Source: Streptomyces tricolor (lineage in GTDB: Bacteria; Actinomycetota; Actinomycetes; Streptomycetales; Streptomycetaceae). Taken from it: a stretch of DNA of 57,355 bases. Both the position numbers and the translations under genes were made by a program. Below the pieces are notes generated by a model. It was not told where the DNA came from. It ran no database searches and was given only the letters and a program-made list of their open reading frames with translations. Positions 22,610 through 30,554 of the stretch are shown in pieces; within the stretch, counting starts at the first letter, position 1; each line of letters begins with the position of its first letter. Location of the stretch: NCBI RefSeq assembly GCF_002155905.1, contig NZ_MUMF01000209.1, positions 1 to 57,355 of the forward strand, given 5' to 3'.

Positions 22610-24544
22610 TCACCCGGTCCGGTTGATGTAGGCAGTGGTCACGCCCAGAGGCTTTCCGTCGGATGCCGGTGTGGTGCGGTAGTACACGTAGACCGTGTAC
22701 TTCTTTTTCTTGCGGCACCCACAGCCGGTCCAGTACGAGTACGTGATGTCCCACTTTCCGTCATAGACACCGCCCCAGGCGTTCCGCCACTTGCCTGATA
22801 TGAGCGCCTTCTTCAGGTCGCTGATCATGGTGGAGCTGGATCTCCACGCGGAGCGCTTCCCTGCTCCGACGTGCTTGTCCTTGATGTGCCGCAGACCGAA
22901 CTTGCCGTACTTCTTGCCGTTCACGGTGACGTTGGTGGTACTTCCCTCACGGATGGTCTTCCAATGGCTTCCGGGAGAGCGCGACCACATCAGGATGCGC
23001 CACTTGTCGCAGGGCTTGAAGGGGTTGCCCCAGGCGCCGCACCGGCCGTCGAGGTCGGTGCCGTTGACCGGGTCGGCGCAGACGAAATCGTAGGCGTTGC
23101 AGTTGCCGCCGAAGACCGGGTCCAGCTGGAGGAACCGCGCGGTGTTCGGGTCGTACAGCCGCGCGCCCATCAGGACGATTCCGGTGAGCGTCTCGCCGGA
23201 GCGCTGGTTGGAGCCGAACCATCCGTAGCGCTGGGCGGTCTTGCCCGTGCGGGAGGCGCCGTTCTCGTTGCTGTCGACGACCGTCGGCGCGACCGCCGAG
23301 TCCAGCGGCAGCTGGAGGGCGACGTCGCCGTGGTTGCTGGTCAGCTGGAGGACGGTGCCGCCGGTCTTGCCGGTGGTCGCGCTGAACGTGCCCGTGGCCG
23401 AGGTGACGTTGCGGGTCACGGTGCCCTGGGCGGCGTTCTCCACGATCCAGCTCGGGCTGTCCGTGTCGTTGCCGTAGTGGTTGGTCTTGGCTGCCGTCTG
23501 GCTCCAGGTGCCGGCGTTGTTGGTCTCCACTGTCCAGGAGCGGAACCGCAGTGCGGCGTCGAGTTGCCACGTCTGGCGCTGGGAACCGGCGGTCTGCCGT
23601 TGCACCAGGTCGTTGGCGTAGTACGACAGGGTCGAGCCCGGGAGCGCGGTCGTGCGCCCGAAGGCGTCGTAGGTGTAGCCCGAGTCGACGATGCGGTCCG
23701 CGGTGTCGCAGGTGCGGCTCTTCACCGTGCCCGCGCTGGTCGGGCAGAGCAGCCCGGGAGCGGCCGCGGCCTCGGTCGTGCCGGTCCGGTTGGAGCGGCT
23801 GTCCAGGGCGTACGTCCGCAGGGTGCAGATGTTGTCGCTGGTGTCCTCGACCCGGGTGAGGCGTCCGGCGTCGTCGTAGCCGAACTCCTGGTGCGACCAG
23901 CCGGAGCGGGTGGCGGCCTGGCCGTGGATGGTGGAGGTGGCGGCGTCGTTGTAGACGGTCACCCCGTCGCTGTCCCGGGTGTACGTGCGCTCGACGACGG
24001 CGCCCGTGGCGTCCTTGGCCTGCTTGAGCGTGTAGCCGCCCGGCAGCTTCTCGGAGGCCACCGCGCCGTCCGCGTCGTACGTGGCGGTGAAGGCGCCGGC
24101 GATCGAGTCGGTCACCTTGGTGGCCAGCCCTCGTGGCTCAAGGGTCGAGTCGTAGGTGTAGGTGACCGTGCTGGGGACGCTGTTGCCGACATTTACGGGG
24201 CGGTTGCGCCGGTCGTACGTGGTGGTGGTGGTGGTGGTGCCTCCGTCCGCGTCGGTGTAGGAGATCTCCCGGCCGAGCTTGTCGTAGGCGCGGGTCAGGG
24301 TGCCGCCGGTGGACGACGCCGTCTTGATCGCGCGGCCCGAATCGGGGTCGTAGCTCGTCGTGGTGGACGGTACGGCCGCACCGAGGCCGGTCGTCTGCAC
24401 GGTGGTGGGTCGGCCTGCCTCGTCGTAGCCGCGGGTGATGGTGCGGGTGGCCGTGCCGGCCCTCTCGGTGGTCTTCGCGGTGTTGCCCCACCAGTCGTAT
24501 TCGGCGGTCATCGTGGGCAGCTGGGCCGGGTTGGTCCCACCCAA
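22610..24544 (-). CDS. 5'-truncated Rhs-repeat protein with C-terminal toxin domain
   Basis: 644 residues from TTG 24544, directly preceded in frame by a stop; full Rhs proteins are typically well over 1,000 residues, so the N-terminus has been lost. Many YD repeats are visible (YDEAGRPTTV, YDKLGREISYTDADG, YDRRNRPVN), then the Rhs core end GARLYDPNTARFLQLDPV and the junction DPVNGTDLDG. The variable C-terminal ~144 residues are a toxin candidate with RHIKDKH (His553, His558), a Cys-rich GCGCRKKKK turn and a YTVYVYYRTT strand. That His plus late Tyr/Thr pattern fits RNases of the BECR (Barnase/EndoU/ColE5) type, but this is inference. A cognate immunity gene follows. Confidence 0.82.
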   Translation of the reverse strand: MGGTNPAQLPTMTAEYDWWGNTAKTTERAGTATRTITRGYDEAGRPTTVQTTGLGAAVPSTTTSYDPDSGRAIKTASSTGGTLTRAYDKLGREISYTDADGGTTTTTTTYDRRNRPVNVGNSVPSTVTYTYDSTLEPRGLATKVTDSIAGAFTATYDADGAVASEKLPGGYTLKQAKDATGAVVERTYTRDSDGVTVYNDAATSTIHGQAATRSGWSHQEFGYDDAGRLTRVEDTSDNICTLRTYALDSRSNRTGTTEAAAAPGLLCPTSAGTVKSRTCDTADRIVDSGYTYDAFGRTTALPGSTLSYYANDLVQRQTAGSQRQTWQLDAALRFRSWTVETNNAGTWSQTAAKTNHYGNDTDSPSWIVENAAQGTVTRNVTSATGTFSATTGKTGGTVLQLTSNHGDVALQLPLDSAVAPTVVDSNENGASRTGKTAQRYGWFGSNQRSGETLTGIVLMGARLYDPNTARFLQLDPVFGGNCNAYDFVCADPVNGTDLDGRCGAWGNPFKPCDKWRILMWSRSPGSHWKTIREGSTTNVTVNGKKYGKFGLRHIKDKHVGAGKRSAWRSSSTMISDLKKALISGKWRNAWGGVYDGKWDITYSYWTGCGCRKKKKYTVYVYYRTTPASDGKPLGVTTAYINRTG

Positions 24545-24554
24545 CTATCAACCC

Positions 24555-24893
24555 TTATAGCCAAATCGGCTCGTTCGGGCGCGGCCACGACCAGGGCTTG
24601 AGGGCGAAAGCGAGGGCCGCCAGCACTGTCAGGCCGAGGGAGAGAGCGCAGTATCCGGCGATGAGCCGGGCGGCGCGGTGCAGGGGAGGGGAGATGTGGA
24701 GGACTGTGCCGCCGCCGACGCAGAGGACCAGGCCGGCCAGGAAGAGCGTCGCGAGCGGTGCGGCTGCGTGCAGTGCCCCGAGCAGTCCGACCGTCCCGGA
24801 GCCGATCAGGAGTAGGCCGAGCAGGTCGCGCAACGATGCGACGCCGGGGTGCCCGGTGGCTTGGGGGGGCGGAGACTGCGTTGGAGGATTCAC
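24555..24893 (-). CDS. ICE-type small membrane protein
   Basis: 112 residues from GTG 24893. A Pro/Gln-rich start leads to four hydrophobic helices (LLGLLLIGSGTVGLLGAL, LATLFLAGLVLCVGG, LIAGYCALSLGLTVLAALAF) and a stop only ten bases from the Rhs truncation point. Such genes sit in the conserved block of Streptomyces integrative conjugative elements ahead of the FtsK/TraB-type translocase. The translocase is missing here. Function unknown; likely accessory to conjugation. Confidence 0.6.
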   Translation of the reverse strand: MNPPTQSPPPQATGHPGVASLRDLLGLLLIGSGTVGLLGALHAAAPLATLFLAGLVLCVGGGTVLHISPPLHRAARLIAGYCALSLGLTVLAALAFALKPWSWPRPNEPIWL

Positions 24894-24933
24894 GCGGCGG
24901 ACTGTAAGAACCCGCCGTGCTTGCGTCTCGGGC

Positions 24934-25095
24934 CTACTCGGAGCCGAAGCAGAAGATCACGGTAGCGATGCCGAGCCAGGTGGCGACTGCGGCCACGATG
25001 CCCACGGAGGCGGCGAGCTGTGGGTGCCCGGTGTAGTGGTGGGTGACGCCTGCGGAGAGGCCGCCGAGAAGAAGACCTAGGAAGAAGGTGCGCAC
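24934..25095 (-). CDS. 53-residue ICE membrane peptide
   Basis: GTG 25095 with GGGGGACAC upstream, eight bases after the previous ICE gene. The peptide has two helices (FFLGLLLGGLSAGVTHHY and LAASVGIVAAVATWLGIATV) and matches the style of the very small membrane proteins always found in this part of actinomycete ICEs. No known function. Confidence 0.65.
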   Translation of the reverse strand: MRTFFLGLLLGGLSAGVTHHYTGHPQLAASVGIVAAVATWLGIATVIFCFGSE

Positions 25096-25103
25096 GTGTC
25101 CCC

Positions 25104-25514
25104 CTACCGGGCTGGCCGGGAGACGCCGCTGACGTACGCGCCGATGCCGCGCCGCTGAATGACCCCGCCGGGCACGATGCGGGCGTTCGAGGGCGGTTGA
25201 GGGATCTTGCGCTTCGCGCGCTGGGTCTGGTCGCCGCCGATCAGGTGCCGGTTGTCGATCAGGGCCTCGCAGTCGTCCTCTGCCACGTCTTCGTACGGCC
25301 GTCGGCAGTTGCGGCAGTACACCTCAAGGGCGTCCACGCGGGTGCCCGCCACGGTGGTGAAGCTGCCGCGGAAGTCGGCGAGCTTGGCGACGCGCTCCTC
25401 GACCTTGATCTCGGCCGCGACGATCCAGGCGTGGGCCAGGGCCTGGTCCAGTTCTTCGGCGGCGGTCGGCGGCGTGGGCTGTTCCGGGGGGGGTGCCCCT
25501 ATGACTTTGGTCAA
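25104..25514 (-). pseudogene. ICE conserved protein gene, 5' end cut off by IS110 insertion
   Basis: From 25493 downwards the frame encodes a cytosolic protein (AEELDQALAHAWIVAAEIKV, YCRNCRRP, IDNRHLIGGDQTQRAKRKIP, RRGIGAYVSGVSRPAR) of a type conserved in Streptomyces ICEs. Bases 25494-25514, including the apparent TTG start, belong to the IS110 end. On the other side of the element, 26898-26888 reads ATG ACT ACC TCC CC, overlapping the stop of the preceding ICE gene (ATGA). Joining the two restores a start M-T-T-S-P-P-E-Q. The Cys pair CRNC suggests a metal-binding knuckle. Confidence 0.7.
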
Positions 25515-26713
25515 GGGGTGATCGGGGTTGGTGGTTGGTAGAAGGCGCCGTCGCGGAGCATTGCGAAGAGCACGTCGGCCCGGCGGCGGGCGAGGCAGAG
25601 GATGGCCTGGGTGTGGTGCTTGCCCTGGGTGATCTTCTTGTCGTAGTAGCTGCGGGAGGCCGGGTCGGCCAGTGCGGCGAACGCGGAGAGGAAGAAGGCC
25701 CGTTTGAGCTGCTTGTTTCCTCTCCGAGAGGGTTGTTCGCCGCGGATGGAGGACCCGGAGGTCCGGGTCGCTGGAGCGAGGCCGGCATAGGCGGCGAGGT
25801 GGGCGGCGGACGGGAACGCGGTGCCGTCGCCGACGTCGATGAGGATGCGGGCGCCGGTCCTGATGCCGATGCCGGGCATGGACATCAGGACCTTGGAAAG
25901 AGGGTGGGCCTCCAGCAGTTCCTCGATCCGGTGGGCCAGCAGTTTGCGCTGGTCGAGCACGGCCTGGAGCGAGGAGGCGAGGCTGGGGACGATCAGTGCG
26001 GCCGCATCGGTGCCCGGGACGACGACGGTCTGTTCGTCGAGCGCGGTGAAGACGTCATCGATCAGCCGCTCGGCCATGCGCGGTGCTTTCGGCCGGATCA
26101 GGGTGATGAGCCGTCGGCGTCCGGCCTTGCGGATCTGGGCCGGCGAGCCGAACTGGTCCAGCAGCCTGAGCACGGCTGGGTGCTGCATGCGCGGGCCGAG
26201 GACCCGTTCCAGATGCGGGTGGATCTGTGTGAACAGGCCCCGCAGCCGGTTGGACAGGCGGGTCGCCTCGGCGGCGAGGTCGTCATCGAACCCGACAAGC
26301 ATCTGCAGCTCGGCGATCGTCTCGTCGTCGAGGTCGACCGATCGCAGTGTGTGGGGCATCGACCTGGCCGCGTCGGCAATGATGAACGCGTCCTTCGCGT
26401 CGGTCTTTGCCTCGCCGGGATAGAGGTCGGCGATCCTGCGCATCGTCAGGCCGGGCAGATAGGCGACGTGGCAGCCCAGGTCACGGGCGACGGTCAGCGG
26501 CAGGGCGCCGATGGAGGCCACCTGGTCGACGATGACGAGAACGGTGCCGTGCTTGGCCTGCAGCTTGGCGAAGACCTCGCGGAGCTTGGGCTCGCTGTTG
26601 GGCCGACGACGGTCGAAGGTCTTCTTCCCGGCCGGAGTGAGCGCGGTGGCGTGGTGTTCGCCCTTGCCGACGTCCAGGCCGAGGTAGACGTCGATGTCGC
26701 CGGTATCGATCAC
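25511..26713 (-). CDS. IS110-family transposase (DEDD recombinase)
   Basis: 400 residues from GTG 26713 with GGAGG nine bases upstream; longer in-frame sequence extends through the leader into ICE DNA and is spurious. N-terminal RuvC-like DEDD domain (YLGLDVGKGEHHATAL with Asp14; VIVDQVASIG; TDAKDAFIIAD) and C-terminal Tnp_20 domain with the catalytic Ser in RTSGSSIRGEQPSRRGN. All landmarks are intact, so it is probably active. IS110 recombinases are guided by a bridge RNA encoded in the element. Confidence 0.95.
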   Translation of the reverse strand: MIDTGDIDVYLGLDVGKGEHHATALTPAGKKTFDRRRPNSEPKLREVFAKLQAKHGTVLVIVDQVASIGALPLTVARDLGCHVAYLPGLTMRRIADLYPGEAKTDAKDAFIIADAARSMPHTLRSVDLDDETIAELQMLVGFDDDLAAEATRLSNRLRGLFTQIHPHLERVLGPRMQHPAVLRLLDQFGSPAQIRKAGRRRLITLIRPKAPRMAERLIDDVFTALDEQTVVVPGTDAAALIVPSLASSLQAVLDQRKLLAHRIEELLEAHPLSKVLMSMPGIGIRTGARILIDVGDGTAFPSAAHLAAYAGLAPATRTSGSSIRGEQPSRRGNKQLKRAFFLSAFAALADPASRSYYDKKITQGKHHTQAILCLARRRADVLFAMLRDGAFYQPPTPITP

Positions 26714-26887
26714 GTGCTGTGTCCTCCGGTCGTACTCACCCGGCCCTGCCACGGCACTGAGCGCCACATCCACATTACGAAGAGCCTCCCGACCTGCGAA
26801 GAAGTCGGTGGTCATGCCCCTAATCAGCGGTCTGTCAGTGCCTTTGGAGCTGGTGACACCACCCCCCAGGCCATGCACTCGACAAGG
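26714..26887 (-). ncRNA. Candidate IS110 bridge RNA in the element's 5' end
   Basis: This 174-base leader upstream of the transposase has the position and size of the bridge RNA described for IS621. It is structured: TGGTG-T-CACCA at about 26849-26859, and a G6-containing segment (minus strand CCTGGGGGGTGG, 26870-26859). That segment is antisense, with two mismatches and one gap, to the sequence at the insertion site (ATGACTACCTCCCC joined to CCCGG). Expression and loop assignment are inference. Confidence 0.5.
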
Positions 26888-26895
26888 GGAGGTAG

Positions 26896-27021
26896 TCATG
26901 CCAACTCCGAAGGCCAGTAACCCCGTTGCGGGGCTACGAAGACGGTAATGGGGGGGGAGAAGAGGTCGGCGAACGGCTCGAAGAAGAGCTGTTCGGTTCC
27001 GTCGAGAACTGGGGTCGACAC
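26896..27021 (-). CDS. 41-residue ICE protein of the FADLF type
   Basis: GTG 27021 with GGGAGGA nine bases upstream. The peptide reads MSTPVLDGTEQLFFEPFADL, then FSPPITVFVAPQRGYW and a short end. Short acidic proteins with an FEPFADLF core recur between the regulator and the conserved downstream genes of Streptomyces ICEs. Its stop overlaps the start of the IS-split gene as ATGA. Function unknown. The eight-C run in this gene (26957-26950) first misled me about the IS border. Confidence 0.55.
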   Translation of the reverse strand: MSTPVLDGTEQLFFEPFADLFSPPITVFVAPQRGYWPSELA

Positions 27022-27109
27022 AGTCAGGTTCCTCCCGGCGGCGATACATCAGATCGTGGCCGAGCGCCAACGCCTGGCCGTCTCATGGACGGAGTCACTC
27101 CGGCAGGCG

Positions 27110-27529
27110 TTACACCCCATGATGGGAAAGATCTCCGAGTTGCATGGAAGCGGGCTGCGCAAGGGCCAAACGAAGCAGTGTTTGGGCGTAGCGCTCGACT
27201 GGCATGTTCGCGGCTGCTGCGTTGACCGCCAGAGTGCGATGGTCAGCTGGATCTAACGGGATAAGCAGACAGCGTGCCGGGCCGATCCCGAGGAGCTGTG
27301 GCGTGTAAGGCCGACCCAGTTCTTCCGTCAAAAGGTCGGCAAGGAGTCCAGGAACAGGGGCGCGGGGCTTCTCGCCGTGGCGAATCCATCGGCCGACCCG
27401 GGAGCGGTCAACGGCGACGCTTCGATGGCCTCGCTCCCGCGCCCGGGTGTTGATACGGCGAGCCGTCTCGCTGTTGTTCCATCCGGCCTCGGAGAGGGCA
27501 AGAGCGAGCGCGTAGTTGGGGGCCCTCAT
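27110..27529 (-). CDS. HTH regulator of the ICE remnant with a ribbon-helix-helix-like tail
   Basis: 139 residues from ATG 27529 (weak ribosome binding site). The N-terminal ~75 residues (NYALALALSEAGWNNSETAR, then DRSRVGRWIRHGEKPRAPVP and LADLLTEELGR) match the HTH start of actinobacterial regulators that normally continue into TPRs. Here the TPRs are replaced by IPLDPADHRTLAVNAAAANM and ERYAQTLLRLAL, which looks like the second half of a ribbon-helix-helix/antitoxin-type fold. Probably autoregulatory; a 22-bp near-palindrome lies 46 bases upstream of its start. Confidence 0.65.
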   Translation of the reverse strand: MRAPNYALALALSEAGWNNSETARRINTRARERGHRSVAVDRSRVGRWIRHGEKPRAPVPGLLADLLTEELGRPYTPQLLGIGPARCLLIPLDPADHRTLAVNAAAANMPVERYAQTLLRLALAQPASMQLGDLSHHGV

Positions 27530-27574
27530 TGCGTGCCATCCGGGCGCATGGGGCGGAGGTGACGCGTGTGAGCG

Positions 27575-27596
27575 TGTTGCGGATGCATTCGCAACA
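27575..27596. promoter_or_regulatory. 22-bp near-perfect palindromic operator
   Basis: TGTTGCG-GATGCATT-CGCAACA: 7-bp arms plus a palindromic ATGCAT centre, one mismatched pair only. It lies between the divergent HTH regulator (start 27529) and the MurC-like gene (start 27709) and could control either. Confidence 0.55.
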
Positions 27597-27708
27597 TCGC
27601 AGGTCGTAGACGGTCTGAGGGGCTGCGCGGGACTGTTGCCGTGCGCCCAATTAGGAGGCGTTTCGTGCCAGTTGAGGCGGCTGGGGCCGCCTCGGAGGAG
27701 GCTGACTC

Positions 27709-29145
27709 ATGGCAGAAACCGCAATCCCCACGATCGTCCCGAGCCTGTCGGCCGGTGAGCCCGTCGACCTGTCCCGCCCGCACTTCGTCGGGATCGCCGG
27801 TACCGGCATGCTGCCCGTGGCGCGGGTCTGCGCGGAGCGCGGGCTGTCCGTCTCCGGCAGCGACGTCACGGCTTCGCAGCGAGTGGAGGAGCTGGCTCGG
27901 CTGGGCGTGACCGTGCACACCGGGCACGCCGCCGAGCAACTGCCGGCGGACGCCACCGCGGTGGTGTTCACGCACGCCATCGCACCGGACAACCCCGAGA
28001 TCCTCGCGGCACGGGAGCGGGGCGTTCCCGTGGTGCACCGGTCGGCGGCGCTGGACGCTCTGATGTCCGGGCGCCGCGCTGTCGGGGTGCTCGGAACGCA
28101 CGGCAAGTCCAGCACGGCGGGCATGCTGGCCGTAACGCTCAGCCGCATGGGCGAGAGCCCGTCGTACGCGGTCGGCGCCGACCTCGAAGGCCCGGGAAGC
28201 GGTGGCCGCGCGGGCGACGGCAGCGTGTTCATCGCCGAGGTCGATGAGTCGGACCGCACGCTCCTCGGGGTCAGGGTGAACGTCGCGGTGGTGACGAACA
28301 TCGACTACGACCACCCGGAGAACTACGCCAGCGCAGCGGACTACCTGAACGCGTTCGAGGCGTCCGCCCGGGGCATGGGGGCGGAAGGCACGGTCGTACT
28401 GAACGCCGACTCCGCCGGCTGCATCGAGTTGGCGTCCCGGCTGAAGACCGGGGAAGGGCCGCGGGTCGTGATGTTCGGTGCGTCGTCCTCGGCGGACTGG
28501 TGCCTGTCGGAGATGGCCAGCGCCGACGGGCGCAGCTCGGCGCTGCTGTGCGGGCCGCAGGGTCGGCAGTTCCATCTGTCGCTGCGAATCCCGGGCGTGC
28601 ATCAGCTGATGAACGCTGCTGCGGCTGTCGCCGCCCTGCACGTCCTGGACCAGGATCTCGACCTGGCGATGGAGCAGTTGGGCTACTACGGCAGCGTGCA
28701 GAGGCGGATGACCTCGGCGGGCATGATGGCGGGAGTGCGGATCTACGACTCCTACGCGCACCACCCCACCGAGGTCGCCGCGGACCTGAGCGCCGCGCGC
28801 AGCCTGGCGGGGACGGGTCGGCTGATCATGCTGTTCCGCCCCACCGGCCAGGCCCGGCTCGACACGTTCGGCGCCGAGGTCGGCAAGGCGCTGGCCGGGA
28901 GCGACGCCGTGGTGCTCACGGGCGACGCGCGTCTCAGCGAGGCGTCGCTGCGTGAGCTGTCCGTCTCCATCGGCCAGGCCGGGGGCTCGGTCCTGGCCGT
29001 GGAGACGGCGCGGGAGGACGCCGTGGTGTGCGCCTCGAAGGCGGCGCAGGCCGACGACGTGGTGGTGCTGATGGGGACCGGCGACCTGAGTGAGTGCGGG
29101 CTGATGCTCCGGCGCACTCTGGCCGACATGGCCCCCGTCGCCTAA
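27709..29145 (+). CDS. MurC-like amino-acid ligase
   Basis: 478 residues from ATG 27709 with GGAGGAGG upstream. Mur ligase layout: N-terminal Rossmann domain HFVGIAGTGMLPVA (residues 25-38; canonical MurC has GxGGxGM), ATP loop GTHGKSST (129-136), AEVDESD (176-182), TNIDYDHPENY (196-206), and C-terminal DSYAHHPTEV (347-356). MurC joins L-Ala to UDP-MurNAc; Mpl, a relative, joins a tripeptide. The usual FQPHRYTR motif is FRPTGQARLD here, so the substrate may differ. It is unaccompanied by murD, murE or murG, and its stop overlaps that of the convergent MurF-like gene by three bases. Unlikely to be the housekeeping murC. Confidence 0.85.
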   Translation: MAETAIPTIVPSLSAGEPVDLSRPHFVGIAGTGMLPVARVCAERGLSVSGSDVTASQRVEELARLGVTVHTGHAAEQLPADATAVVFTHAIAPDNPEILAARERGVPVVHRSAALDALMSGRRAVGVLGTHGKSSTAGMLAVTLSRMGESPSYAVGADLEGPGSGGRAGDGSVFIAEVDESDRTLLGVRVNVAVVTNIDYDHPENYASAADYLNAFEASARGMGAEGTVVLNADSAGCIELASRLKTGEGPRVVMFGASSSADWCLSEMASADGRSSALLCGPQGRQFHLSLRIPGVHQLMNAAAAVAALHVLDQDLDLAMEQLGYYGSVQRRMTSAGMMAGVRIYDSYAHHPTEVAADLSAARSLAGTGRLIMLFRPTGQARLDTFGAEVGKALAGSDAVVLTGDARLSEASLRELSVSIGQAGGSVLAVETAREDAVVCASKAAQADDVVVLMGTGDLSECGLMLRRTLADMAPVA

Positions 29146-30539
29146 GCGTCCGCGGGGTAGGGGTCCGGTTCCAGCAGCCGGTCGGCGAGCTGCTGCAACT
29201 GGACCCCTCGGCTTGCCTTGACCAGGACGACGTCGCCGGGACGGAGGATCGAGTGGAGCAGGTCCAGCGCGGTGTCCTGGTCGGGCAGGTGGATGGCCTT
29301 CCCGCCGACGCTGCTCACGCCCTGCTGCATCCATCCGGCTTCGTCCCCTCCCACCAGGATGATCCGGTCCAAGCCCAGCGTGGCGGCGTACTTGCCGATC
29401 TCCTCGTGCTCGGTGCGTGCGTCGTCGCCGAGCTCGTTCATCCGGCCGAGGACGGCGATGGAGCGCTGGTCATGGCCGCCGGTCATGGAGGCCAGGGCGT
29501 CCAGGGAGTGGCGCATCGAGGTGGGGTTGGCGTTGTAGGCGTCGTTGACGATCGTGACCCCGTCGGCCCTGGTGGTCGTCTCCATCCGCCAGCGGGAGCG
29601 CGGAAGGGCTTCGGACAGGCGCGCGGCGACCTGCTCGACGTAGAGCCCTGCTTCGCGGGCGACGGCGGCTGCGGCCAGGCTGTTGGGGACTTGCACGTCG
29701 CCGACGAACTGAAGCTGGACGCGGGCGCTGCCCTCGGGGGTGACCAGGGTGTAGGAGGCGCGGCCCTGCCGGTCGGTCGCGACGTCGACGGCGCGGATGG
29801 TGGCCTGTTCGTTGAGCCCGTACGTGACGATGCGGCCCCGGGTGCGGTGCTGCATCTCCCGTACGAAGTTGTCGTCGGCGTTGAGGACGGCGAGACCGCC
29901 TGGGGGGAGCGCTTCGACGATCTCGCCCTTGGCCTGGGCGATGTTCTCGCGGCTGCCGAACTCGCCGACGTGCGCGGTACCGACGTTGGTGACGACGCTG
30001 ATGTCGGGCTGGGCGATCCGGGTGAGGTCGCGGATGTCGCCGATGTGGCGGGCGCCCATCTCCAGGACGAGGTAATCGGTGTCCTTGTCGGCCATGGTGA
30101 TCGTGAGCGGGAGGCCGATTTCGTTGTTGAAGGACTGCGGTGTGGCGACCACGTTGCCGGGGAGCACCTGAGCGATGAAGTCCTTCGTGCTCGTCTTGCC
30201 GGCCGAGCCGGTGATGGCCACGACGGTGGCCTGGCCGACCGTATCGTGCAGGAGGAAGCGGCCGAGTCGTCCGAACGCGGTGAGGACGTCGTCGACGACG
30301 ATTGCGGGGACGCCGACAGGGTGCGTGACGAGCGCGGCGACCGCGCCCTTGTTGATGGCGGCCTCGGCGTACGCGTGGCCGTCGGAGTGCTGGCCCTTGA
30401 GCGCGAGGAAGAGCGATCCGGGGACGGCTTCGCGGGAGTCGAACACGGCGGGCTGCGTGACTTGGGCCTCGGGGTCCAGGACGTCGGCGAGACGTCCGCC
30501 GGCGATGGCTGCGATCGTGGTCAAAGACGTGGCGTGCAA
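29142..30539 (-). CDS. MurF-like peptide ligase
   Basis: 465 residues from TTG 30539 with GGGAG eight bases upstream. MurF landmarks: N-terminal AVFDSREAVPGSLFLALKG, ATP loop ITGSAGKTSTK (109-119), FNNEIGLPLT, TNVGTAHVGEFGSREN, and the signature DAYNANPTSM (333-342). Housekeeping MurF adds D-Ala-D-Ala to UDP-MurNAc-tripeptide. Here it ends a four-gene operon that starts with a D-Ala-D-Ala-ligase-like gene, so it may attach that enzyme's dipeptide product to an acceptor. Starts 16 bases after the peptidase gene stops. Confidence 0.9.
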   Translation of the reverse strand: MHATSLTTIAAIAGGRLADVLDPEAQVTQPAVFDSREAVPGSLFLALKGQHSDGHAYAEAAINKGAVAALVTHPVGVPAIVVDDVLTAFGRLGRFLLHDTVGQATVVAITGSAGKTSTKDFIAQVLPGNVVATPQSFNNEIGLPLTITMADKDTDYLVLEMGARHIGDIRDLTRIAQPDISVVTNVGTAHVGEFGSRENIAQAKGEIVEALPPGGLAVLNADDNFVREMQHRTRGRIVTYGLNEQATIRAVDVATDRQGRASYTLVTPEGSARVQLQFVGDVQVPNSLAAAAVAREAGLYVEQVAARLSEALPRSRWRMETTTRADGVTIVNDAYNANPTSMRHSLDALASMTGGHDQRSIAVLGRMNELGDDARTEHEEIGKYAATLGLDRIILVGGDEAGWMQQGVSSVGGKAIHLPDQDTALDLLHSILRPGDVVLVKASRGVQLQQLADRLLEPDPYPADA

Positions 30540-30554
30540 CGTGATTCTCCCTGC

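Larger units (their letters stand above)
25494..26887 (-). mobile_element. IS110-family insertion sequence
   Basis: About 1.4 kb. One DEDD-type transposase with an almost absent 3' non-coding end (stop within ~20 bases of the boundary) and a 174-base 5' non-coding end, the layout of the IS110 subgroup. No terminal inverted repeats, as expected. Boundaries are inferred from where the interrupted ICE gene resumes: ACTACCTCCCC on one side and CCCCCCGGAACAG on the other, so the target was a C-run; exact edges are uncertain by several bases because of that run. Confidence 0.75.

Noticed and set aside
26950-26957. Matching eight-G runs at 25486-25493 and 26950-26957 as IS110 borders or target duplication
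   Set aside because: The right-hand run lies inside a continuous 41-codon ICE gene (26896-27021), so the element must end further left, near 26887; equal run length is coincidence.
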